Shown in pieces: positions 36,131 through 46,404 of a stretch of 64,000 bases of DNA. Within the stretch, counting starts at the first letter, position 1, and each line of letters starts with the position of its first letter. A model generated the notes under the pieces. It saw only the letters and a program-made list of their open reading frames with translations. It had not been told where the DNA came from and made no database searches. The stretch is from Phanerochaete sordida (taxonomy: Eukaryota; Basidiomycota; Agaricomycetes; Polyporales; Phanerochaetaceae): assembly GCA_019973155.2 (NCBI GenBank), contig BPQB01000009.1, positions 62,001 to 126,000 of the forward strand, read 5' to 3'. A program made the position numbers and the translations under genes.

Positions 36131-37684
36131 ATGCACCGTTGCCTCTGCATCAACGAAATTCTCTCGCTCCTAACCCTCGAGGTTGTAGGAACACGAGTCG
36201 ACAGGCCGTTTGCAGTTCCACGATATCTAGCCCAAGACAAGACGGGCCTGGCGTCGCTGGCCGCCATGGCTCGCACATGCAGGACATTTTACGATCCTGC
36301 CATGGACAGCCTATGGCTGTACTTGTATGATATCGATCATCTGCTGGTACTCCTTCCAGAGCCATCGGACGGAGACGCAGCGACCAGCCCGGAGGTACGT
36401 ACTGCACACATCTCAGACCATCTTCTGGCTCATACCTATGTGCAGCAGCTCGAGCTTCTTGCGCCACGCTTCCGCCATATCGCGGCTCGTGTAAAGCATT
36501 ATGCTTTATCGTGGCCGGGGAGCGTGAGGCTCCTCTACAAGCTGGACATCGTTCGGCAGGTGTGCGCCCACCCTACTGGCCTATTGCTGCCAAACCTGTC
36601 CCATCTCAACATGTCTATTGGAGAGCTGGATGAGGCGCGAATGCGGAGCATTTCTGGCCTACTCTGCGGTCCTATGATTCGGGATCTCCAAATTAATAAT
36701 GGCCACCCAAGAGCCCAGCAGACTCGTGTCGATCTTTCGCTGTTCGGAAAGCTGCACACTTTCCTCAGCACGGCACCCTTACCGACCGCGTCGCTGGTGT
36801 ACCTTGCGAGACTCACGTCTCTCCAAGCACTTTCTATCGTCTTACCCACGCCTGCAGCCATAGATTCACTTTTGGAAGAAAACTCTTTCCTGTTTCTTAG
36901 GGACTTGCGACTGAGCCACGAACCCATCCACTATGGTCCGCCATACATCACGCCTTTCCTACAGAAATTGTCCCCACATCTACTTCACACACTATTAGCT
37001 ACCTGCTTTACCGACGCTCTGAGCACGGTAGAGTCAAATAACACCATCCAGGCCGTCTCCGCATTTGCCAACCTCCGCCAGCTCGAGCTCAGGTTGCAAA
37101 GCATAGCGCCTGCCCAGGGCTGCGACCTAAGCCCGCTCCAATCTCTCCACCGCCTGCGCCAGCTCACGCTAGTCCTGATGGACATCGGGTCCAACGTCGC
37201 CGACCGCGACCTCGCAGCGTTCGGCGCCGCCTGGCCCGAACTCACCTCCTTCGTCCTCGAGCACCGCTCCATCCCCGACGTTCTGCGTGGGGGCGACAGG
37301 CTCGCTGGGTGGCAGCCTAACCGCCTGACCCTTGCCGCTCTGGAGGACTTCGCGGATCACTTCCCACGCCTGGAGGTCCTTTCCCTGGACGTCGATGTCC
37401 GCGCAGAGGGCCAGCGCAGTGCCGGGGACGTCACCCCCGTGGCAGCCCCGCACATCCGCAGGCTGGAGCTGTTCAGTGGTGTCGCAGGCACCGGTGACGC
37501 CGCGTCATTAGCGGCGTACGTCTCCGCCGTCTGCCCCGGCGCGTGGCTGAATAAATCTGTACCGCACATATTCGGCCTTACACCTGACCAGCAAGACCCT
37601 CAGGCGTGGTGGGAGGATGTACGGGAAAGGGTCAATCAGTTTGCCAGACCAGATTGGGATCCGGCGCAAACGCACCGTTACTGA
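36131..37684 (+). CDS. F-box protein 2 (paralogue of F-box 1)
   Basis: The start MHRCLCINEILSLLTLE and MARTCRTFYDPAMDSLWLYL matches F-box 1 in position and wording, including the DIDHLL motif after the F-box. C-terminal leucine-rich segments follow (LPNLSHLNMSI, LRQLELRLQSI, LHRLRQLTLVLMDIG), and LAAFGAAWPELTSFVLEH corresponds to LPAFGAAWPALTHFELVH in F-box 1. As in F-box 1, an intron-like segment with GTACGT and CAG ends begins at 36395 right after the first acidic stretch. It is 51 or 54 nt, in frame and free of stops. The unspliced length is 517 residues. The substrates are unknown. Both copies face the same way around P450 gene 1. Confidence 0.85.
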   Translation: MHRCLCINEILSLLTLEVVGTRVDRPFAVPRYLAQDKTGLASLAAMARTCRTFYDPAMDSLWLYLYDIDHLLVLLPEPSDGDAATSPEVRTAHISDHLLAHTYVQQLELLAPRFRHIAARVKHYALSWPGSVRLLYKLDIVRQVCAHPTGLLLPNLSHLNMSIGELDEARMRSISGLLCGPMIRDLQINNGHPRAQQTRVDLSLFGKLHTFLSTAPLPTASLVYLARLTSLQALSIVLPTPAAIDSLLEENSFLFLRDLRLSHEPIHYGPPYITPFLQKLSPHLLHTLLATCFTDALSTVESNNTIQAVSAFANLRQLELRLQSIAPAQGCDLSPLQSLHRLRQLTLVLMDIGSNVADRDLAAFGAAWPELTSFVLEHRSIPDVLRGGDRLAGWQPNRLTLAALEDFADHFPRLEVLSLDVDVRAEGQRSAGDVTPVAAPHIRRLELFSGVAGTGDAASLAAYVSAVCPGAWLNKSVPHIFGLTPDQQDPQAWWEDVRERVNQFARPDWDPAQTHRY

Positions 37685-38052
37685 GAACTTGGACGGGGTG
37701 CACGGGACGCTAGGCTCGCGTGTGTTGGTACAAACGTGTTAGACTCGTTACCAGTCTACTCGGTAGTAGGTGTGACGCGAACCGAGGAGATTGGAAGGTC
37801 TGTCCGCTAGAATTGCAAAGTATTCTTGCAAGGGGCTGGTATCGAGCCTACAAACGCGTTGATGCCCACCTGAAAGTCCTTTCACACAGAATTCACGCAG
37901 AGTTGTCCAGATATGAATGATCTTTGAATTGCTTGCTAGACGTACAATAAAGTTAGATGCGAGATACCCAGAGCATGACACAAATACAATGCAAAGCAGT
38001 GAACAAACAGCGAGTGAGAACGAGCGAGAAGCGGTCTAGGCCCAGACACCCT
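37685..38052. other. Convergent spacer between F-box 2 and Hsp90
   Basis: 3' ends of both neighbours. AT-rich in its right half. Nothing coding or structured was recognised. Confidence 0.5.
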
Positions 38053-40368
38053 CTAGTCAATCTCCTCCATCGCGGACGCGGCCGCGGCCTCCGCCGGCGG
38101 GGGGACGTCCGCGGACGAGCTCGCGGCGGGCGCGGAGTCGTCCTCGTCGACGTCGAGGCCGAGCGCGATCATGCGATGGATGCGCTTCGCGAACGACGTG
38201 GGGTCGTCGAGCGAGAAGCCGGAGGTGAGGAGCGCGGTCTCGAAGAGGAGGTAGGTGAGGTCGCGGACGGACTTGTCGGCCTTGTCCTCGGCGACCTTGG
38301 CCTTGAGCTCCTTGACGATCGGGTTGTGCGGGTTCAGCTCGAGCGTCTTCTTCGAGGCCATGTACGACGACATCGACGAGTCGCGCAGCGCCTGCGCCTT
38401 CATGATGCGCTCCATGTTCGACGACCAGCCGAACTGGCCGGTGACGAGCACGCAGGGCGAGTCCGAGATACGGTTCGAGACGACGACCTTCTCGACCTTG
38501 TCGCCGAGCGCCTCCTTGACGGTCTTGCAGAGGTCCTCGAACTGCTTGGCCTCCTCCTCGCGGGCCTTCTTCTCCTCCTCGGTCTCCTCGAGCTCAAGCC
38601 CCTCCTTGGAGACGCAGACGAGCTTGTGGCCGTCGAACTCCTTGAGCTGGGTGATGGCGTACTCGTCGATGGGGTCGACGAGGAGGAGGGTCTCGAAGCC
38701 CTTCTTCTTGAGGACCTCGAGGAAGGGCGAGTCCTTGACAGCGGAGAGCGACTCGCCGGTGAGGTAGTAGATGTTCTTCTGGACCTCGGGCATGCGAGTG
38801 ATGTAGTCTGAAAGCGACAATCAGCGGCTGAGCATCGCGTTAATCGAACCAAAATGCTTACCCTTGAGCGAGGTCATCTCGTCGGTGGACTTGGTCGAGT
38901 AGAAGCGCAGGTACTCTGCGAGCTTGCTGCGGTTCTGGGCGTCCTCGTGAACACCAAGCTTGATGTTCTTGCCGAAGGACTCGTAGAACTTGTTGAAGTT
39001 GTCCTTGTCCTCGGCGATCTCGGTGAAGAGATCCATGCACTTCTTGACGATGTTCTTGCGAATGACCTTGAGAATCTTGTTCTGCTGGAGGGTCTCACGC
39101 GAGATGTTGAGAGGCAGGTCCTCGGAGTCGACGATACCCTTGACGAAGTTGAGGTACTCGGGGATGATGTCCTCGCAGTCGTCCATGATGAAGACGCGGC
39201 GAACGTAGAGCTTGATGTTGTTGCGCTTCTTCTTGGACTCGAAGAGGTCGAAGGGAGCGCGCTTGGGGATGTAGAGGATAGCCTTGAACTCGAGCTGACC
39301 CTCGACGGAGAAGTGCTTGACAGCGAGGTGCTCCTCCCAGTCGTTGGTCAAGCTCTTGTAGAAAGCACCGTACTCCTCGGGAGTGATCTCGGAGGGGTTG
39401 CGCGTCCAGATGGGCTTGGTCTTGTTGAGCTCCTCGTTCTCGACGGTCTTCTCCTTGATCTTCTTGGTCTTCTTCTTCTTGTCCTCCTCATCGTCGACCT
39501 CCTCGATCTTGGGCTTCTCCTTGTCCTCCTCCTCGGCGGCCTCCTCCTCGTCCTCGACCTCCTACACGCACGATCAATAAAAGCACGAAGTCCAAAAGCC
39601 ATCGCAAGCTTACCTTCTCGACCTCCTTGGTCACCGCCAACTGAATGGGGTAGGAGATGAACTCGGAGTGCTTCTTGACGATCTCCTTGATGCGCTTCTC
39701 CTCGAGGTACTCGAGCTGGTCCTCCTTGAGGTAGAGGCGGATCTCGGTACCACGGCCAAGAGGAGGGTTGACGGTGTCGGGGGTGATGGTGAAGGTGCCA
39801 CCGGCGGCGGACTCCCAGATGTACTGCTCGTCGTCGTTGTGCTTCGAAACGACCTGGACGCGCTCGGCGACGAGGTACGCTGAGTAGAAGCCGACACCGA
39901 ACTGGCCAATCATGGAAATGTCGGCGCCAGAGCTGAGAGCCTCCATGAAGCCCTACGAACGAGTGAATTAGCTTGCGTACGCGTCAGGGAAAGCGCGCTT
40001 TACACACCTTGGTACCCGACTTCGCGATCGTACCGAGGTTGTTGACCATGTCGGCCTTGGTCATGCCGATACCGGTGTCGCGGATGGTGAGGATCTTGTT
40101 CTCCTTGTCCGGGGTGAGGCGGATGAAGAGGTCCTTGCACGAGTCGAGGACCGACGGGTCGGTCAACGACTGGTAGCGGATCTTGTCGATGGCATCGGAG
40201 GCGTTCGAGATGAGCTCACGAAGGAAGATCTCCTTGTTCGAGTAGAAGGTGTCTGGAGAGCGGTGTCAGGATGTGGACGCCACACCGGCGGACGAGCAGA
40301 AACTCACTGATGATGAGGTCGAGGAGCTGGGAGATCTCCGCCTGGAAGCCAAAGCTCTCGGAGGCCAT
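38053..40368 (-). CDS. HSP90: Cytosolic heat-shock protein 90
   Basis: Hsp90 is the ATP-dependent dimeric chaperone for kinases, receptors and transcription factors. Exons 40368-40308, 40252-40008, 39952-39614, 39561-38862 and 38807-38053 give 699 residues. The N-terminal ATPase domain has the signatures [29 protein letters not shown] and [14 protein letters not shown]. An acidic Lys/Glu linker follows (about residues 210-260). The middle domain has the catalytic-loop Arg region [12 protein letters not shown]. The C-terminal dimerisation domain ends in the co-chaperone docking tail MEEID, where MEEVD is the rule. No organelle signal is present. A perfect heat-shock element lies about 110 nt upstream of the ATG. 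Long antisense frames over this gene reflect its strong codon bias. Confidence 0.97.
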
Positions 40369-40475
40369 TTTGCGCAGAAGGGTGGGTCGTGAAGGGGAGG
40401 TGGGTGGGTCGTAAAAGAGATGTGGAGGGCCGAGGACAAGAGTCTACGCGTTTATGTATTCTCATTTTCGCGTCC

Positions 40476-40522
40476 TTCTCGAACCTTCGCCCCGCTGAGC
40501 GTCCACCGCCCGCCGAACATTC
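40476..40522 (-). promoter_or_regulatory. Heat-shock elements upstream of Hsp90
   Basis: 40476-40488 reads TTC-tc-GAA-cc-TTC, a perfect three-unit element for the Hsf1 trimer. 40515-40522 reads GAA-ca-TTC, a further two-unit element. Both lie about 110-155 nt upstream of the Hsp90 ATG, as expected for stress induction. Confidence 0.8.
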
Positions 40523-40717
40523 TAGCACTCTGCCTTATCCGGACGCATATCTGGGCGCTCCCCGCCAGGCGCCCGCTCAACGAAGGTGTGCACGGTCCAT
40601 GTATGCACAGCGCGGCGATGCGCGTGTCCAGAGTACGCTGCATCGATAGAATTCTCGCCGTTCTATTGGGATATCGTACGGGCACGCGCACAGGTCGCGC
40701 ACATAGCCTCCAGGACT

Positions 40718-41507
40718 CTACTCGCCACGGGAATACCTTGTCAGCCCTGCGTGCTTTGCCTCGACCAAGTCTGCTATCTGCATCATCTCCCCGATGTGCC
40801 CCATGATCTCCTTCTGGGTCGCAGCAGCCGTCTTGTATGCCTGCGGTCGCATAAGCATCTCACCTCACTCGCCACGTTATGTCTCACGCACCTCGATGCT
40901 CGACCAGCCGATGCAAACGACGAACACCCGCGGATCCTCGAGCGTAGCGCCCCACGACCCAGCTGCGACGTCTGCACCCAGCCGCTCCGCCGCCAAACCA
41001 TGCAGGCGCTGCACGAGAGGCTTGAACTGCTCGACGTCCACGCCGTCCTTCACGCGCCACACGGCGAACTCTGTCGCGGGCGAACTGAGGGCCTTGGACG
41101 GCTCCACGACGAACGGGACGTGGTATCGCCATGCCGGCGCGGCCGAGTCGAATGCGGCGCCGATGGCCTTCGCCAGCCTCGCGTAGGTGTCCGTGTCCTG
41201 CGCAAAGGCTTCTCGGCGCGCTGCGCTCTCCCACACTGCGCGCGCGTGCTCAGAATGCGGGCCTCGAGGACGTGCGCAGATCACCCACCGTTGACGAAAT
41301 AGAGGGACTCTGGGTCCTGGATGCCCAGGCCATGCCACTGTCTGCGAAGTTTATCAGACCCTGCCTCTAGAACACGGCGGATAGCACGTACCCCAGGGTG
41401 CCGGGCACGCTTGCGAGGATCGCCAGAGCCTCGTTGATGATGCTCGGGTTGGCGCGGTACGCCTCTGTCGCGGAAACCTTTACGATACCAACTACAGGGG
41501 GTGTCAT
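40718..41507 (-). CDS. ABM-like paralogue 1 (array end nearest Hsp90)
   Basis: Four exons. Exon 1 is MTPPVVGIVKVSATEAYRAN to a VPGTLG end. Exon 2 reads WHGLGIQDPESLYFVN. The long exon 3 has VWESAARREAFAQ, ATEFAVWRVKDGVDVEQF and WGATLEDPRVFVVCIGWSSIEV. The last exon ends KHAGLTRYSRGE. Each half has the outline of an ABM domain (strand, helix, PG-x-L-G turn, strand, W-x-S/E-x-E at a helix start), so the monomer probably folds as a two-module alpha/beta barrel. This copy is the most diverged of the array: the E-HH motif after the first Trp is replaced by ARRE and the C-terminus differs. It may be functionally distinct. No cofactor site is visible, and the cytosol is likely. Confidence 0.78.
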
Positions 41508-42182
41508 GGTGCTGTAGCTGAAGCGGTCGCTGGGAGAGGCAGGAAACGTCGGTTCCCAGTTTTATAGCAGTCGAAGGCCTCTGGCAGTCCGTAAGCAGTA
41601 AATGCCGGCTTTGCCGTGATGCTTGCGTCACTCATGCTATCCGCGACTTCGTTCATAGCGATGCCTGTTCAAAGCCTGCATATCCGAATGGCACATCCTG
41701 CTCCATCGTGAACATGAGTAAGCACCTCGCTGTCGCCGGTACCGGAGACGCTCATGGGTGGGCAGAAATACCAAACGCGCTGAGGCTGCAGAACGCGCTC
41801 ACCTCCCAGATGTCTCGACGACCTTACAAAGCTCGTGTATCATCGTGGCTCCGTGATTGCTCGCGACATCGCGGGCTGAGGAAGACACGGCTGTTGCACG
41901 ACCGGAGTCGGCGATCGCCCGAGGTCGCGGGCGAGCGCGCCCAAGAACGAGGTTGGTTGCAATATTCAAAGAGTCGTGCAGCTTACTGAGCATTCCCTTA
42001 GCGAATAACACCCTGGGCTCGCAAGATTAAGATTGTCGCTGAACGTCACTCGCCCGACCGCCCACCTCGACAAATTGCGCTCACCCGGGTGTACGGCATA
42101 GAGCAGCTAGCTGTAAGTCTTACTCGCGCGTAGCGGAGATATTGTACAATTAAAACGTAGCCTTCCCTGCATACAATTAGTC
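41508..42182. other. Spacer between ABM-like paralogues 1 and 2
   Basis: About 670 nt: promoter of paralogue 1 and 3' side of paralogue 2. No further coding segment was recognised. Confidence 0.5.
41560..41566 (-). promoter_or_regulatory. TATA box of ABM-like paralogue 1
   Basis: TATAAAA on the minus strand, 53-59 nt before the ATG at 41507. Confidence 0.6.
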
Positions 42183-42983
42183 CTATGCCCCAGGGTACTT
42201 GGTCAGCGACACAAGCTTGAGCTCGACATCTCCGAGCTGCTTCACCGCGCCGAGCTTGGCGACCACCTCCGCGGGCGGCGCGGCCACCGCCGCCTTGAAG
42301 CGCTACACATCCGCAAACATCAGCACGAGCAAGCAGACGCTGAGCAGACGCTGAGCAGACGCGTAGCGCACCTCGAGGCTGGGCCACCCAAGGCCCACGA
42401 CAAACTTGCGCTCGTCCTCGACGACGGCGCCCGCCCCGGCGATGCACACGTCCGTGTCCGTCTTCGCCGCCGCGCCCTCGAGCAGCGCGACGAGCGCGCC
42501 GAGCGCGGCGTCGAACGCGGCCTTGTCCGCGTCCGCCTTGCGCGTCCACACCGCGAGCTCCGTCACGGGCGCGGCGAGCGCGCGCGCGAAGTCGCCCGAG
42601 AAGCGCACGTGCTCCATCGCGAGCATCTCCTTCGCGGCCTTCTGCAGCGCCGCGCGCAGCGGCGGGTACTTCTCCTTGTCGGCCATGAGCGTGCGGTGGT
42701 GCTCGATCGTCTCCCAGGCTGCGGCGCGTCAGTCGCGTGCGGCACGGCGCGGGAGAGGGGGCGTACCGACGATGAGCCAGAGGTGCGTCGGCTCGTGGAT
42801 GTCGAGACCCTGCCAGGCACTGCGGCGCGTCAGCACGCGTGGCGGACGGACGGCGCGAAGCACTCACCCCAGGAAGCCCGGTGTCTTGGACAGCAGTGCA
42901 GCGACCTCGTTGATGACGGACGCGTCGGCGAGGTAGGCGTCCGAGGCGACGACTTTCACGATTTCGTACGTTGGACCAGACAT
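42183..42983 (-). CDS. ABM-like paralogue 2
   Basis: Four exons code about 211 residues. Exon 1 runs MSGPTYEIVKVVASDAYLAD to SKTPGFLG. Exon 2 is AWQGLDIHEPTHLWLIV. Exon 3 begins AWETIEHHRTLMADKEKYP and contains PVTELAVWTRKADADK and VVEDERKFVVGLGWPSLE. Exon 4 ends VSLTKYPGA. It is markedly Ala-rich and GC-rich compared with the other copies, which makes long false frames on the opposite strand. Its last intron holds an 11-nt tandem repeat. It is closest to paralogue 3 in the C-terminal exon (FKAAVAAPPAEV against FKAAIAAAPEV). Confidence 0.8.
42332..42363. repeat. 11-nt tandem repeat inside the last intron of ABM-like paralogue 2
   Basis: AGCAGACGCTG occurs twice without mismatch from 42332, followed by a third partial copy. 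It lies within the intron that begins after the GWPSLE codons. Confidence 0.75.
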
Positions 42984-43441
42984 GTTGGGAAGCTATGCGG
43001 GTGAGGTGCAGAACCTCTGGCTTTGAGGCGCGAGGCTATTTGTAAGGCAGCTATCTGATCATGTGGCTGAAACAGACTGTGAGGTTGGGCGCGGCCTGTT
43101 GATGGTGTCTGCTTAGCCCCGATTACATTGCATATGGTAGACGCACATGGCTGGCTGTGGAGGGTGCGCGAGACCGGCAGCGCTGTTATCGATTGATCCC
43201 AAGGACGCCGCCCAGCATGCGCACGGCTGTGGGATTCGAAGACGATCGCACACTCACCATCCGCGAGCCGACGTACGCCTACGCACGCAGCTCTTCTTCA
43301 CCGCGACGTCACGAGGATTGGCTGACGTCAGCAGCTACACGCTCGCGTCCGACTCACGCTGCACGCGCACTCACGGTACAGGTGAAAGCTTGTGAATTAC
43401 TGTACAGAAGAAGCTGAGGCTTTCGAGCGTACTTATTTGCC
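42984..43441. other. Spacer between ABM-like paralogues 2 and 3
   Basis: 460 nt, promoter of paralogue 2. Only a weak TATA-like CTATTTGTAAG near 43035-43045. Nothing else is seen. Confidence 0.4.
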
Positions 43442-44218
43442 CTACGCGCCGGGGTACTTTGACAGGCTCGCGAGCTTGAGGTCCACGTCTGCCGCCAGCT
43501 GCCTCAGCGCGCCGACCTTGGCGCGAACCTCAGGCGCAGCAGCGATCGCCGCTTTGAAGCGCTGTACGCAGCGAAACATAAGTGAGGACCACATCAGACC
43601 AAGCATGCTGGCGCACCTCCATACTGTGCCAGCCGAGACCGACGATGAACTTGCGCTCGTCCTCCAGGATCGCGCCCCAGCCGCCCTCGAAGACCTCGCC
43701 AGCGGCATCGCGCTCGATAAGCTGTGTGAGCTCGGCGAGGCCCGCCTGGAACTCTGCGCGGTCCACGCCCTCCTTCAGCGTCCAGATTGCGAACTCGGTC
43801 GCGGGCGCGCCGAGCGCCTTGGTGAAGTCGCCCGAGAAGATGGCGTGGTGCATGAAGACGATCTCCTTCGCGACGGTGTGCAGCGAAGCGAGCAGGATCG
43901 GGTACTGCTCCTTGTCGTCTATCAGCGCGCGGTGGTGCTCGACAGACTCCCATGCTGCAGGGCGTGAGGCGTGGAGGGAGGCTGGAGGGTGGGCGGCGTA
44001 CCGACGATGAGCCAGAGGTAGGTGGAGTCCTCGACGTCGAGACCTTGCCAGGCTCTGTGGGAAACGTCAGCGCGCGCGATGAAACGCGCAACTCACACTC
44101 ACCCAAGAAATCCTGGTGCTTTGGACAGCTTGCCAGCGACGTCACCGACGAGCTTCCAGTCGGCATGGTAGGCCTCAGTCGCGACGACCTTGAGGATCTC
44201 GAACGTCGGGTTACCCAT
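43442..44218 (-). CDS. ABM-like paralogue 3
   Basis: Four exons. Exon 1 runs MGNPTFEILKVVATEAYHAD to SKAPGFLG. Exon 2 has WQGLDVEDSTYLWLIV. Exon 3 has WESVEHHRALIDDKEQYP, ATEFAIWTLKEGVDRAEF and GGWGAILEDERKFIVGLGWHSMEV. The last exon ends LKLASLSKYPGA. A CATAAAAG stretch lies about 55 nt upstream of the start. The first two exons and the intron between them are nearly repeated in the pseudogene at 46.4-46.8 kb, including a CAGCGCGCGCGA run, so this copy or a sister of it was a parent of that chimera. It looks fully intact. Confidence 0.82.
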
Positions 44219-45005
44219 GGTAGGGTGAGATTGGGGCGTGGACTAGCGTTCGCTCGCTCCATGCGCCGAGGCTTTTATGTGCCCTGGGACTATCAATAGG
44301 GCGTGCTGTATCCTGTACTATCACGACCAAATCGGACGTCATCGGTCATACGGCGTCCATCCGGTCCGTTATTTCGCTCTTGTCGTATGTCATCGAAGGC
44401 TCATCCTGTCATGACAGGCAGAATAAAAGACGAATTTGTACCCCCTTTTTTTCGGGCCTGCGGCGCCCGTCGCTGTCATCCGGATGCACAGCGAATGTCA
44501 GCGTTAACCCACTGGCTACCCAGTCATCCTGCTCCGTGCGTACCTGTAATAGCTATTTCACCATCCGACTTGGTCGTAGTGGTCCTGAACATGCTCACAA
44601 GCTAGTCGCACTAGGGACGGTCAACTGATGTCAGGCCTGTCAGGCATGGTATTAATAATATTGTCAGGGTCTGAATTACGCTCCCAGAGCATGTGGGAAT
44701 GCTTACAGGGCTGGTAGCGTCCGGGATACCCGTGGTGTTCCTATCGATTGGCTCCAGCGTCGCCATTCGGCGGCCAGTCGGTTGTGAGAATGGATGTTGG
44801 CTGCAAAGTCGCAGCTCGCAGGCCAGCCGTGACCGCGATGTGTGATGACGTAAGCAGAAGTGCTCTGAGGCGCGCAGCCCTGCATTGTAGCTGCAGCATT
44901 TGCCATTCGACTGCATCTACACCGTATTGAACAAGATCCAAAGCCCGCTGCGACTACGATACACGAAATGATTAATATCTTGCATCCAAACGACACCTCA
45001 GGTCT
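44219..45005. other. Spacer between ABM-like paralogues 3 and 4 with start of the block duplication
   Basis: About 790 nt. The part from about 44718 to the paralogue 4 stop resembles 46820-47105 before paralogue 6 and marks the left end of the duplicated block. No gene was recognised. Confidence 0.5.
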
Positions 45006-45786
45006 TCACTTCTGCAGCTTGTACAGCTTCACAAACTTGATCTCGCTGTCGGCAAGCTGGCTTAAAGCGACTATCGCCGCCACAAAGTCGGGAGCAGAGC
45101 CAACCGCGAGTATGGCGCTCTGTGCATAGCAAACGTGAGTCGACATCCGCACCCAGAAATTCGGGCTCTTACCACCAGGTCCTTCCATCCATTCACCGCC
45201 AGCAGCGTCCTGTCGTCGCCGACGACAAAGCCGTGGCCGCCTCCGAGCAGCAGGCCGGGCGGGAATTGCCGGTCGCGCTCCTCGACAAGCTTCGCGAGGC
45301 CCTTCTGGAACTCAGCGAGGTCTGCAGAGTCCTTCGCCCTCCAGGTGACCATCTCGGAGATGGGCGCATCGAGCGCCTTGTCCATGTCGCCTGTGACTTT
45401 GAAGTGCCGCCTGGAGAGGATCTCCTTGCTTATCTTGCGGAGCTCGTCCAGCACCTTCGCGGACAGCTCCTTGTCGTCCGCCACGGCGCTGTAGTGCTCG
45501 TAGGTTCCCCAACCTGACCGGACGGTGAGACGGGTGCCACGAGATGCGGCTCGGTACGTACCTATAAGGAGCCACACGTACTTCGGGTCCTCGATCTCGA
45601 AGCCCTGCCAGACACTGCGCATCCGAGTCTCATGAGCGCTGGAAACACAATGAGTAGGGCGAGTACTGACCCAAGGAACCCGGGCTGCGTCGATAAAACA
45701 CTGGGTTCCGCGGGGGTGGTAGACCATTGGGCGCGGTAGCCGTCGGCGGCGATGGCTCTGATGACTTCAAAGGTGACTGGAGACAT
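45006..45786 (-). CDS. ABM-like paralogue 4
   Basis: Four exons. Exon 1 runs MSPVTFEVIRAIAADGYRAQ to STQPGFLG. Exon 2 reads VWQGFEIEDPKYVWLLI. Exon 3 opens WGTYEHYSAVADDKELSAK and has DAPISEMVTWRAKDSADLAEF and GGGHGFVVGDDRTLLAVNGWKDLV. The last exon ends FVKLYKLQK. This and paralogue 6 form a distinct subgroup (IRAIAADGY, WKDL and YKLQK endings) made by the block duplication. A TATA box lies about 40-46 nt before the ATG. No disruption is seen. Confidence 0.82.
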
Positions 45787-46404
45787 GTCTGGGCGCGGTG
45801 AGGAAGTGGGTCGTGCTCCAAAGCCATATATACGGCCATCGGGCACTACAAGGCCGCGTTGCGGTCGATGAGCATACTTGGCTGCCGTAGTGACGGCGTA
45901 CCAGGCCCTGGATTGATGCCGAGCGCTCCATGAGTACCAGGCACGGGGCGCCGCCACTGCTGTGGGACCAATGGTCTGTGTACGATGAAGGTGATTTCCC
46001 CGGGGGGCTGCCGTGAATCGAACGCGTACTCGCCTGCGAGGCGAGACCCCGGGGACCCACGAACGTCAACTTCGCGCCGGCCGCGTACAGTCTTCTGGAG
46101 GGTTCTGGTTTTCGGACGTGACCAGTCTACGCGAATGTCTGTGGTGAACGCGAGGATGGATAGTGTCACGTCAGATCAGGTTCCACGCGGAAATCGCACC
46201 CTGTTGAGCCATCAAATCAGACCTCCGACAGCACGACCGGAAATGAGGATCGTACAGCCCTCATCAACCTGTTCATGTGCTGTCGATAAAGAGCCAGCTA
46301 GAGCACATGCATCATACGTGCACTTTGAAAGTGTCGGTCCAGGCGATCCTTAGCCTGCAAATGAGTAGGGGTTCTTTCATAAGAAAACTTCCCTGTGCAC
46401 ATTG
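45787..46404. other. Upstream region of ABM-like paralogue 4 (duplicated before paralogue 6)
   Basis: Contains blocks shared with 47889-48560. A GC-rich hairpin with a GAATCGAAC segment near 46006-46060 recalls part of a tRNA, but no cloverleaf can be drawn. Confidence 0.45.
45826..45832 (-). promoter_or_regulatory. TATA box of ABM-like paralogue 4
   Basis: TATATAT on the minus strand about 40-46 nt before the ATG at 45786. The same position is used in the duplicated paralogue 6. Confidence 0.6.

Noticed and set aside
37957..39660. Long Leu/Val/Glu-rich plus-strand frames opposite Hsp90 (284 and 268 residues)
   Set aside because: They lie antisense to well-identified Hsp90 exons and their composition is what strong codon bias produces on the other strand.
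46006..46077. tRNA-like segment with GAATCGAAC and a GC hairpin
   Set aside because: The T-stem halves do not pair and no acceptor or D-arm can be drawn. The duplicated copy near 48.1 kb has lost the resemblance.
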